Below, one piece after another: positions 6,215 through 13,622 of a stretch of 13,947 nt of DNA. The first letter of the stretch is position 1, and the number at the start of each line of letters is the position of its first letter. A model generated the notes under the pieces. The model was not told where the DNA came from and did no database searches. It saw nothing but the letters and a program-made list of their open reading frames with translations. The translations under genes and the position numbers were made by a program. The DNA is from Eubacterium sp. (GTDB taxonomy: Bacteria > Bacillota > Clostridia > Lachnospirales > Lachnospiraceae), in assembly GCA_022776205.1 (NCBI GenBank), contig JALFIK010000096.1, forward strand, positions 1 through 13,947. Direction: 5' to 3'.

Positions 6215-6289
6215 ATTGCCGCATGGGCAGATTTTATTATCTGTGATTATAATTATGTATTTGATCCCCATGTCAATAAGAAAAGTCTA

Positions 6290-7561
6290 GTGGAAAGCGG
6301 AGAAAAAGATGTCATTTTCTTAATTGATGAAGCCCATAATCTTGTTGACCGTGCCAGAGATATGTACAGTGCGGTTATTGCAAAGAGTGATTTTACTTTT
6401 CCCCGTAAATATTTCAAAGACAAAAATGACCGGTATATTCTTAATAAAGTGAACAACTGTGCAACGGCACTGCGAAAACTGGAAAATTCACAGAAGGAAG
6501 ATTTTCGGGGCGTTTTTCCCTTTGAAAATGTCGATGCAGTGTACTTCCCATTGTTTCGTCTGCTCACTGCCCTGGAAGAATACCTGAAAGAAAATGATTC
6601 CTTTTCGGAGCGGGAAGAACTTGTAAATTTTTATTTTAAGCTCAGCCATTTTTATTTGATTCTTGAGCAGATGAACGCAGGCTATGAAATTTATGGGGAG
6701 AAGGAAAAGAAAGATTTTATTCTTCACCTTTTTTGTATTGATCCTTCTGAAAAATTAGAAGAGTATCTTGAAAAAAGTGTTTCAAGTATATTCTTTTCTG
6801 CCACATTTTTACCGGTTCCCTATTTCCGTCAGCTTTTGTGTGGAAATAAAATTGATGCCTTTTGTATCCCCTCACCTTTTGAAGAAAAAAACAGGCTGAT
6901 TGCCATCGCCCGGGATGTGACAAGTCGTTATACAAGGAGAGGGGAGGCGGAGTACAGAAAAATTGTACGCTATCTGGAAATTACCCTGGAGAAAAAACCG
7001 GGCAATTATATTATGTTTTTTCCGTCCTATGAAATGCAGAAAGCAGTTTATGATGTTGCCCTGCAAAGCAGTGCATATCTTGTGTCCGATTTTCTTTTAC
7101 AGCAATCGTTTATGGATGAAGAGGAAAAAAAGAATTTCCTGCAGACATTCAGGAAAGAAAGAAAAAAATCTCTGGTTGGATTTTGTGTTCTTGGAAGTAT
7201 TTTTTCAGAAGGAATTGATCTGGTTGGAAAAAGCCTGATTGGTGTGATGATTATTGGAACAGGACTGCCCGGAGTTTGCCGGGAAAGAGAAGTGATTCGT
7301 TCTTTTTTTGACAGAAAAAATAAAAAGGGGTATGATTATGCCTATCGGTATCCCGGAATGAATAAAGTGCTTCAGGCAGCCGGAAGAGTGATTCGCAGTG
7401 CCGGTGATGTGGGAACGATCCTGCTGATGGATGATCGTTTTTTGCGTCGGGAAAATCAGGTGCTTCTGCCGCAGGAATGGAGTACTTATTATGCAGTTTC
7501 CTGTGAAAACTATGGAAAAGTATTAGATAAATTCTGGGATGGATTTCAGGAGGAAAAATGA
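6290..7561 (+). CDS. Helicase C-terminal half: DEAH box and motifs III-VI
   Basis: The first usable start after the stop is GTG 6290, giving 423 aa, but it has no ribosome binding site and would skip 25 conserved codons. Independent translation is therefore doubtful. Visible motifs are Walker B IDEAHN (residues 12-17), SAT at 170-172 (FFSATFLP), motif V around GSIFSEGIDL (302-311) and motif VI QAAGRVIRS (362-370). All residues expected for a superfamily 2 XPD-like motor are intact and show no further damage, so the interruption would be recent or the protein is still made by readthrough. The stop TGA overlaps the sfsA start (ATGA). Confidence 0.8.
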   Translation: MESGEKDVIFLIDEAHNLVDRARDMYSAVIAKSDFTFPRKYFKDKNDRYILNKVNNCATALRKLENSQKEDFRGVFPFENVDAVYFPLFRLLTALEEYLKENDSFSEREELVNFYFKLSHFYLILEQMNAGYEIYGEKEKKDFILHLFCIDPSEKLEEYLEKSVSSIFFSATFLPVPYFRQLLCGNKIDAFCIPSPFEEKNRLIAIARDVTSRYTRRGEAEYRKIVRYLEITLEKKPGNYIMFFPSYEMQKAVYDVALQSSAYLVSDFLLQQSFMDEEEKKNFLQTFRKERKKSLVGFCVLGSIFSEGIDLVGKSLIGVMIIGTGLPGVCREREVIRSFFDRKNKKGYDYAYRYPGMNKVLQAAGRVIRSAGDVGTILLMDDRFLRRENQVLLPQEWSTYYAVSCENYGKVLDKFWDGFQEEK

Positions 7562-8238
7562 AATACAAAAGATTGATGGAAGCCGTTTTTGTAAAACGTA
7601 TAAATCGGTTTACGGCAATTGCACTGGTCGATGGCAGAGAGGAACTTTGCCATGTGAAAAATACAGGAAGGCTTAGAGAACTGCTTTTCCCGGGGGTGGA
7701 AGTTTTACTGGAACCGTCAGATAATCCCAATCGGAAAACAAAATATTCATTAATTTGCGTCAGGCAGGAGGAACAGTGGGTAAATATAGATTCCCAGGCA
7801 CCAAACGCTCTTGTGGAAGAATGGATTAAAGACGGATATTTCTGGGAAAAAGTAACCCTGGTGAAACGTGAAAAGGTTTTTAAGGATTCCCGTTTTGATT
7901 TTTATCTGGAGACGGATCAGAACAAATGGCTGATGGAAGTAAAGGGTGTTACCCTGTCCGTGGGTGATACGGCCTTATTTCCTGATGCGCCAACCTTAAG
8001 GGGACTGAAACATGTAAAGGAATTAACCGGGGCGATGAAAGAAGGGTATTGCACGGCGGTGTTTTTTGTAATTCAGAAAAAAGGGGTGCGACAGTTTCGC
8101 CCGAATGAAAAAAGACAACCGGAATTTGCCACAGCTTTGCGTAAGGCAAAGGAAGCAGGGGTAAAATTATTTGCTGCAGATTGCCTGGTGGACAGGGAAA
8201 AAATAAAAATTGATGGGGAGATACAGATTATTTTGTAG
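7558..8238 (+). CDS. sfsA: DNA/RNA nuclease SfsA
   Basis: 226 aa, the normal length for SfsA. The protein was first named for stimulating sugar fermentation genes in E. coli. It has an N-terminal OB-like nucleic-acid-binding part (residues 1-80, with HVKNTGRLRELLFPG) and a PD-(D/E)XK nuclease domain: D114 in SRFDFYLE, E127 and K129 in MEVKG, then the family signature FPDAPTLRG (141-149). All catalytic residues are present. ATG 7558 overlaps the helicase stop by 4 bp, with GGAGG 5 bp upstream inside the helicase gene, so translation is probably coupled. The arrangement suggests SfsA works on the same nucleic-acid substrates as the helicase, which is inference. Its precise role in Clostridia is unknown. 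Confidence 0.95.
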   Translation: MKYKRLMEAVFVKRINRFTAIALVDGREELCHVKNTGRLRELLFPGVEVLLEPSDNPNRKTKYSLICVRQEEQWVNIDSQAPNALVEEWIKDGYFWEKVTLVKREKVFKDSRFDFYLETDQNKWLMEVKGVTLSVGDTALFPDAPTLRGLKHVKELTGAMKEGYCTAVFFVIQKKGVRQFRPNEKRQPEFATALRKAKEAGVKLFAADCLVDREKIKIDGEIQIIL

Positions 8239-8261
8239 GATTTTAAGTTGCATTTCCTACA
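8234..8261. promoter_or_regulatory. 7-bp dyad overlapping the sfsA stop and the next promoter
   Basis: TGTAGGA (8234-8240) and TCCTACA (8255-8261) are exact complements with a 14-base interval that contains the -35 TTGCAT. No T-tract follows, so it is a poor terminator. It could be an operator or a weak transcript end. Significance is unproven. Confidence 0.3.
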
Positions 8262-8275
8262 GGCTATGATATATT
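8248..8275 (+). promoter_or_regulatory. Probable sigma-A promoter for the DUF445-sirtuin-J-hscC operon
   Basis: TTGCAT (8248-8253) and TATATT (8270-8275) are 16 bp apart. It lies in the 59-bp gap between sfsA and the DUF445 gene, the only sizeable gap before the end of the window. No other convincing promoter is visible further downstream. Confidence 0.55.
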
Positions 8276-8297
8276 GTAAAGAAAAGGGGTAATAAAT

Positions 8298-9203
8298 ATG
8301 GTTTGGAAATACGTGGCAGCTCCGGTGATTGGAGCGGTGATTGGATATGTGACGAACTGGATTGCGGTCAAGATGCTGTTTCGTCCAAGAAGAGAAATCA
8401 GAGTTTTTGGAAGAAAACTTCCTTTTACACCGGGAGTGATTCCAAGAGGAAAGGGAAGACTGGCCCGGGCTGTTGGAAATGTAATCGAGACGCAGCTTTT
8501 TACACCGGAGTTTCTTTCTGAAAAGCTGCTTTCCGATGAAGCAGAGAAGAAGTTTAAGGAAGGATTTTCAAGAAAAAAAGATGAATGGAATACTTCTTCC
8601 GAAACCATTCGGTCTTGCGTTGTGAATGTGATACCGGAAGAGAAATTTTCTACTGTTATGACATCTGTAGAGGAGAGTATCACAAACCTTTTGTACGAAA
8701 AGATTATTGAGATCAATCCCGGGAAAATCATTGTCGATCAGGTAATGGATGAGGCAAAGAGTAAACTGTCAGATTCCATGTTTGGAATGATGCTGGGAGG
8801 CTCCCTCGTTGAAAAAATCGGGGAGCAGGTACAAAACCGCATTGATACTTATCTCGAAGAGAATGCCCGTGATCTGATTAAAGAACAAGTAGAGAACGAA
8901 TCTGTAAAACTGCAGGAAAAGACGATTGGAGAGGCGATGGGTTTCCTCGAAGAAAAGGGACTTTGTGACAGTGACTTTCTGTGGAATGTTTTTAGGAGCC
9001 TGATTGAAAGGAAATTGCCGGATCTTTTAAAGGCACTTCATCTTTCTGAGATTGTCGAGGAGAGGATTAATGCAATGAAGGTAGAAGAGGTAGAAGAACT
9101 GGTACTTTCTATTATGAGGAAAGAACTTGGTACGATTGTAAATCTCGGCGCTCTGATTGGATTTGTTCTCGGACTGGTTAATGTGATAATTTTAATGATT
9201 TAA
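8298..9203 (+). CDS. DUF445 family membrane protein (YheB-like)
   Basis: 301 aa. A membrane segment at residues 4-25 (APVIGAVIGYVTNWIAVKM) is followed by the conserved block LFRPRREIRVFGRKLPFTPG and IPRGKGRLA (to about 56), which is diagnostic of DUF445. The middle (about 70-270) is a long charged helical region. A second membrane segment lies at about 280-300, right at the C-terminus. Both ends are thus anchored with the helical body between them. Bacillus YheB and YtwI-type relatives are of unknown function; some are linked to spores. ATG 8298 is chosen because of AAGGGG about 9 bp upstream. The sirtuin gene follows within 40 bp, without a terminator. Confidence 0.9.
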   Translation: MVWKYVAAPVIGAVIGYVTNWIAVKMLFRPRREIRVFGRKLPFTPGVIPRGKGRLARAVGNVIETQLFTPEFLSEKLLSDEAEKKFKEGFSRKKDEWNTSSETIRSCVVNVIPEEKFSTVMTSVEESITNLLYEKIIEINPGKIIVDQVMDEAKSKLSDSMFGMMLGGSLVEKIGEQVQNRIDTYLEENARDLIKEQVENESVKLQEKTIGEAMGFLEEKGLCDSDFLWNVFRSLIERKLPDLLKALHLSEIVEERINAMKVEEVEELVLSIMRKELGTIVNLGALIGFVLGLVNVIILMI

Positions 9204-9242
9204 AATATAGAAAACATGCAGTTGTATAAGGAGGTATGTTCC

Positions 9243-9962
9243 ATGGATGAAAAGATCAGACAGTTAAAAGAAATGATTGATGAGACGGATAATCTTGTCT
9301 TTTTTGGAGGGGCAGGTGTTTCCACGGAAAGTGGAATTCCGGATTTCAGAAGTACGGATGGTCTGTATAGCATGAAATACAAGTATCCACCGGAAACAAT
9401 TGTAAGTCATACATTTTTTGTTAACCGCACCGAAGAATTTTATGAATTTTATAAGGATAAGATGATGGCTCTGGATGCGAAGCCGAACATGGCACATTTT
9501 AAACTCGCCCAGTGGGAGAAGGAAGGAAAGTGCAAAGCGGTAGTTACGCAGAATATTGACGGACTTCATCAGATGGCAGGAAGCAAAAATGTACTCGAAC
9601 TCCACGGAAGTATTCACAGAAACTATTGTACGAAATGTGGAAAGTTTTTTGATGCTTCTTATGTAAAGGCCAGTGATGGCGTGCCGAAATGTGATGCCTG
9701 CGGAGGACTGATCAAACCGGATGTTGTTCTTTATGAGGAAGGGCTGGATCAGGAAGTGATTTCAAAAACCATTCAATATATTAGCAAAGCGGATGTTCTG
9801 ATTATCGGTGGTACATCCCTGGTAGTTTATCCGGCCGCCGGTCTGATTGATTATTTCCGGGGAAAACATCTGATTCTTATTAATAAATCAGCAACACAGA
9901 GAGATTCGCAGGCAGATCTTGTAATTAACGAGAAGATAGGGGAGGTATTTGGACAGCTTTAA
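9243..9962 (+). CDS. NAD-dependent protein deacylase (Sir2 family sirtuin)
   Basis: Removes acetyl or other acyl groups from protein lysines, consuming NAD and releasing nicotinamide and O-acyl-ADP-ribose. The NAD-binding GAGVSTESGIPDFRS (residues 23-37), TQNIDGLHQ (102-110) and the catalytic His in ELHGS (H121) are intact. A Zn site is formed by C129, C132, C150 and C153 (CTKC...CDAC), followed by KPDVVLYEE and the second NAD motif GGTSLVVYP (189-197). There is no Tyr-x-x-Arg pair of the desuccinylase type, so deacetylation is the likelier activity. ATG 9243 is preferred over 9216 because AAGGAGG (9228-9234) lies 8 bp upstream and residues before it are not conserved. The 239-aa length is typical. 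The 3' end runs into the J-like gene, suggesting co-translation. Confidence 0.95.
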   Translation: MDEKIRQLKEMIDETDNLVFFGGAGVSTESGIPDFRSTDGLYSMKYKYPPETIVSHTFFVNRTEEFYEFYKDKMMALDAKPNMAHFKLAQWEKEGKCKAVVTQNIDGLHQMAGSKNVLELHGSIHRNYCTKCGKFFDASYVKASDGVPKCDACGGLIKPDVVLYEEGLDQEVISKTIQYISKADVLIIGGTSLVVYPAAGLIDYFRGKHLILINKSATQRDSQADLVINEKIGEVFGQL

Positions 9963-9963
9963 T

Positions 9964-11895
9964 ATGGACAGGACAGAGGAATCTTTTAGTATACTTGGAA
10001 TTGAACCGACAAAAGATGAAAACAGTGTGAAAAAAGCATACAGGCAGAAGCTGCACAGTGTAAATCCTGAAGATGATCCCGAGGGTTTTAAAGCACTTCG
10101 GGAAGCTTATGAAAAGGCACTGGAATATACAAAGCAAAAAGAAGAAAAAACACGAAAGAAAAAAACACCGGTTGAACAGTTTATCGACCGGTGTGCGGTG
10201 CTTTACGGAAATTTTTACCAGAGAATTCGAAAAGAAAATTGGGAAGCATTATTTGATGAGGATATTTGTGTTTCGCTGGAGACGGGAGAGAAAATCAGAG
10301 AAGCCTTTCTTGTTTTTTTAATGGACCACTTCCGTTTTCCTTCATCGGTCTGGAAATTGATTGACCACACTTTTTCAATCAGTGGAAACAGAGAGGAACT
10401 TCTTGAATTGTTTCCGGAAGATTATGTGGACTTTCTTTTGCAGGTCGTCCGGTATAATGGAGCGTTGAATTATGAGCTGTTTACCGGGGAAGCCGATGAT
10501 ACCGTTGATGAATACATAGAGCACTATCATCGCCTCAGACAGTATACAGACCTTGGAATGTCAAAGGAAGCCTGGGAGGAATATTCCATTTTATCGGAAA
10601 ATTATTCCATGTCCCATCCGTATGTTTTGCTGGAAAAAGCCAGATTATTATATAGTGAAGGGAAAAAAGAAGAAGCAGGGGAGATTTTTCACAGCCTTGC
10701 CGTGGAGTATGACTCGGAAGAAAGAATTGTCTGTTGTTATGGCCGGTTTTTGGAAGAGCAGAATGAATGGGAGAAACTTTCTCACTTATATGATAAAGTA
10801 CTTGAGAAAGACCCCGCATCCTTCCTTGCCCGCACAGGAAAAATGGAAACAGATCTCCACGACGGGTATTACAGAAAGGCACGGGAAGAAGTACTTGATT
10901 TATTAGAAGAAAGTCCGGTGGATGAAAGGCTGATTGATGATCTGACGAAATGTAATGTTTACATAATGGATGAGCTGGAACCAAAATATCAGGCTGGGAT
11001 TTTAAATCAAGACAGTCTGATGGAACTTGCCTGGTGTTACTATCAGAATAGTCGTTTCGAAGATGGAATTGCGCTTCTGGACAGTTTCGCACCGGATGAG
11101 GAGCATATCCTGGATTACCATAATCTTAAGGGGCGTATTTTCCTGACGATAAATAAGGAAGAGGAAGCCCTGGGACATCTTACCATCTGGCTGTCTGAAA
11201 TCAGGCAGTTAAGACCGGACGGAACCAAGAAAACAGCTCGGCGTCTGGCCAGACTTGGTTATGCATATTATACGATTGGTTCTGCCAAAGCCTCAATTAT
11301 TCTCAGGAAAAAAGAGGGAGATCTGACTGAGGCAATGGAATATATTAACAGGGCGGTAGAAGAGGAAAAAGATGTTTCCCAGAAAGTAAGTTATTATCAT
11401 ACGGCTGCTGATATCTGGCGTCAGAAAAAAGATTTTGCCCGGGTTTTTGATTACTGCGATAAAATGCTGGTGCTGGATCCACAGTATTACCCGGCATATG
11501 TCCTGAGAGAAGAATCCTGTCTGTATCTGGGACGCTTTCAGGATGTGATTTATGATTATCACAGAGCAGTGGCTTTATATCCATATTATGGGAAACCATA
11601 TTCCATACTGATTCGGATGCTATTATGTGCCGGGGAATATGATCAGATTGAGGATATCCTGAAACTGACAGAAGAAAACAAAATAGAAAGTGATGAACTT
11701 CGTTTTCTCCGGGCAAAATACATTACAGTTACTGCAAAAAATAAGAATGATTATAAACAGGCGATTACAATTCTTAATGAACTTGAAAAAAAGGGCTGGA
11801 GCCTGCAGTCGGAAATGGACGAGGAAGAGTGGAAAGAAATCGTTCGGTATAAAAAGAAAATTGAGAAAATAATACAGGAGGGAGAAACGACGTGA
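9964..11895 (+). CDS. TPR protein with degenerate J domain, probable HscC partner
   Basis: 643 aa. Residues 6-55 look like a J domain: ESFSILGIEPTKDENSVKKA resembles helix I and the start of helix II, and FKALREAYEKALE resembles helix III. However, the HPD loop is replaced by NPE (residues 34-36, VNPEDDPEGF). The rest, about 190-620, is a series of TPR-like helix pairs (for example EKARLLYSEGKKEEAGEIF and GRFQDVIYDYHRAVALYP), suited to binding client proteins. No membrane segment is visible. The start is uncertain: ATG 9964 comes 1 base after the sirtuin stop and would use reinitiation, while TTG 9949 overlaps the sirtuin by 14 bp and has AGGGGAGG (9938-9945) just upstream. Both keep the J region. 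Its stop overlaps the hscC start (GTGA), which ties it to that Hsp70. Confidence 0.88.
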   Translation: MDRTEESFSILGIEPTKDENSVKKAYRQKLHSVNPEDDPEGFKALREAYEKALEYTKQKEEKTRKKKTPVEQFIDRCAVLYGNFYQRIRKENWEALFDEDICVSLETGEKIREAFLVFLMDHFRFPSSVWKLIDHTFSISGNREELLELFPEDYVDFLLQVVRYNGALNYELFTGEADDTVDEYIEHYHRLRQYTDLGMSKEAWEEYSILSENYSMSHPYVLLEKARLLYSEGKKEEAGEIFHSLAVEYDSEERIVCCYGRFLEEQNEWEKLSHLYDKVLEKDPASFLARTGKMETDLHDGYYRKAREEVLDLLEESPVDERLIDDLTKCNVYIMDELEPKYQAGILNQDSLMELAWCYYQNSRFEDGIALLDSFAPDEEHILDYHNLKGRIFLTINKEEEALGHLTIWLSEIRQLRPDGTKKTARRLARLGYAYYTIGSAKASIILRKKEGDLTEAMEYINRAVEEEKDVSQKVSYYHTAADIWRQKKDFARVFDYCDKMLVLDPQYYPAYVLREESCLYLGRFQDVIYDYHRAVALYPYYGKPYSILIRMLLCAGEYDQIEDILKLTEENKIESDELRFLRAKYITVTAKNKNDYKQAITILNELEKKGWSLQSEMDEEEWKEIVRYKKKIEKIIQEGETT

Positions 11896-13595
11896 TTATA
11901 GGCATTGATCTGGGAACGACCAATTCTCTGGCTGCATATTATTCGGAGAATGGTCCGGAAATTATTCCGAACCGTCTCGGAGAACGACTGACACCTTCTG
12001 TGGTCAGCATAGATGAAAAGGATCAGGTTTATGTTGGAAAGACAGCCCGGGAACGGATGGCTCTTTATCCGGAACAGAGTGCTTCTCTTTTTAAAAGAAG
12101 TATGGGAAGCAAAAAAATATTTCAACTGGGAAACAGGAAATTTACGGCAACGGATCTTTCTGCCCTGGTGTTACGGTCTTTGAAGAAAGATGCGGAGGCG
12201 TATCTGGGAGAACCGGTAACGGAAGCAGTAATCAGCGTTCCGGCCTATTTTAATGAAGTGAAACGGAAAGCAGTGAAACAGGCCGGAGAACTTGCCGGTC
12301 TCAAGGTGGAAAGAATCATCAGTGAGCCGACGGCAGCGGCAATTGCCTACGGCCTTTACCAGAAAAAGGATAATACCCGTTTTCTTGTATTTGATCTCGG
12401 GGGTGGGACATTTGATGTGTCTATTCTTGAGTTGTCGGAAGAAATACTCGAAGTGCGTGCTGTTGCAGGAGATAATTATCTCGGAGGAGAGGATTTCACA
12501 AAACTGATTCTTCAGGAATTTTATAAAGAACATCACATTGATGAAAATGAATTAAGTTCTAAGGATAGAGCTTATTTTCGCAATCAGGCGGAAAAGTGCA
12601 AATGTCATCCCCAGGCAGATGCTTTTTACCGGATGCAGGCAGTGGTAAACGGACAGAAAACAGAGACGATTATTCCGAGAGGAGCCTTTGAAAAAATGAG
12701 TGCGAATCTACTCGATCGAATCAAGAGTCCGGTGAGAAAAAGTCTTTCGGATGCCGGGGTGAAGGCGCGGGAGATTGATGAAGTAGTTCTTGTGGGAGGA
12801 ACGACGAGAATGCCACTGGTGCGTAAATTTGTGAGTCGTCTTTTTGGCAGAGTTCCGGATACAAGTATTCATCCTGATGAAGCGGTAGCTTTAGGAGCAG
12901 CGATTCAGGCCGCCATGAAGGAAAGAAAAGAGGCGGTAAGAGAAGTAATTTTAACGGATGTATGTCCGTTTACTCTCGGTACAGAAGTTTCTGTAAAAAT
13001 GGAAAATGGACATGTGGAATCCAACCATTTCTGTCCGATCATTGAGAGAAATACAGTGATTCCGGCCAGCCGTACGGAGAAATTTTTTACAGTACACGAC
13101 CATCAGACGAAAGTGGAAATTCACATATTGCAGGGCGAAAGCCGGTTTGCATCGAATAATGTCTCCCTTGGTACGCTGGAGCTTACTGTTCCGGATAATG
13201 AGGCAGGAAAAGAGGAAATCGACATTACCTATACTTATGATATCAATGCTCTTCTCGAAGTGGAAGCAAAAATTGTGTCCACCAAAGAAACGGTAACCCG
13301 CCTTATAAAAAATCAGGAAAACAATATGACAAAAGAGGAGATGGAGGCGAGAATGAAAGAACTTGCCTATCTGAAAATTCCTCCGAGAGAACAGGAGAAG
13401 AACAAGGTTCTTCTTCTCCGGGGAGAAAGATTATACGAAGAGACGACAGGAGAACTGCGGGAACAGCTTGAGATGGTAACGGAGCAGTTTGAACGGATTT
13501 TAGATCGTCAGAACCCTCAGAAAATCGAAGAGGCAAGAAAAGATTATGAAGATGCACTGGAGTGGATTGAGGAAGAAATGAACTATAATCTGTAG
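11892..13595 (+). CDS. hscC: Hsp70 family chaperone HscC
   Basis: 567 aa, shorter than DnaK (about 610-640) and close to E. coli HscC (556). ATPase motifs are IGIDLGTTNS (residues 3-12), EPTAAAIAYG (145-154), FDLGGGTFD (167-175) and VLVGGTTRMP (299-308). The linker region ILTDVCPFTLGTEV (353-366) matches the HscC form rather than the DnaK LLLDVTPLSLG form, as does LFKRSMGS in the early part (66-73). The substrate-binding beta domain spans about 370-480 and the shortened helical lid about 480-567. HscC in E. coli works with J-proteins DjlB/DjlC and is linked to sigma-70 and stress, without GrpE dependence. GTG 11892 overlaps the upstream J-like gene by 4 bp and has GGAGGG about 7 bp before it. 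No terminator follows, so the operon continues into the next gene. Confidence 0.93.
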   Translation: MIIGIDLGTTNSLAAYYSENGPEIIPNRLGERLTPSVVSIDEKDQVYVGKTARERMALYPEQSASLFKRSMGSKKIFQLGNRKFTATDLSALVLRSLKKDAEAYLGEPVTEAVISVPAYFNEVKRKAVKQAGELAGLKVERIISEPTAAAIAYGLYQKKDNTRFLVFDLGGGTFDVSILELSEEILEVRAVAGDNYLGGEDFTKLILQEFYKEHHIDENELSSKDRAYFRNQAEKCKCHPQADAFYRMQAVVNGQKTETIIPRGAFEKMSANLLDRIKSPVRKSLSDAGVKAREIDEVVLVGGTTRMPLVRKFVSRLFGRVPDTSIHPDEAVALGAAIQAAMKERKEAVREVILTDVCPFTLGTEVSVKMENGHVESNHFCPIIERNTVIPASRTEKFFTVHDHQTKVEIHILQGESRFASNNVSLGTLELTVPDNEAGKEEIDITYTYDINALLEVEAKIVSTKETVTRLIKNQENNMTKEEMEARMKELAYLKIPPREQEKNKVLLLRGERLYEETTGELREQLEMVTEQFERILDRQNPQKIEEARKDYEDALEWIEEEMNYNL

Positions 13596-13622
13596 TCCGT
13601 GAAGGAAAAGGAAGAGGAAAGA

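Larger units (their letters stand above)
5168..7561 (+). pseudogene. Nuclease-helicase fusion gene interrupted by one in-frame TAA
   Basis: The reading frames 5168-6214 and 6215-7561 are in the same frame and together encode one 797-codon protein of the usual length for this helicase family. The only break is TAA at 6212-6214. The residues just after it (IAAWADFIICDYNYVFD) continue the family sequence without loss: relatives read like CPYExSLDxAxWxDxxICDYNYVFD across this point. The stop stands where an acidic residue is expected. A single G-to-T change from GAA would create it, while GAT or GAC would need two. No base insertion or deletion is needed. The break lies 7 residues after the fourth Fe-S cysteine and before Walker B, so neither half alone could be a helicase. 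It may be a recent nonsense mutation, an assembly error, or a readthrough site. Confidence 0.75.

Noticed and set aside
6200..6220. Programmed frameshift or selenocysteine as explanation of the helicase break
   Set aside because: Both halves are in the same frame, so no shift is needed. The stop is TAA rather than TGA, and I saw no slippery heptamer in the correct phase.
8303..8521. A second plus-strand open frame inside the DUF445 gene
   Set aside because: It is a shifted reading of the conserved DUF445 N-terminus and has no start signal of its own.
9216..9242. N-terminal extension of the sirtuin from ATG 9216
   Set aside because: There is no ribosome binding site before 9216, while AAGGAGG lies 8 bp before ATG 9243.
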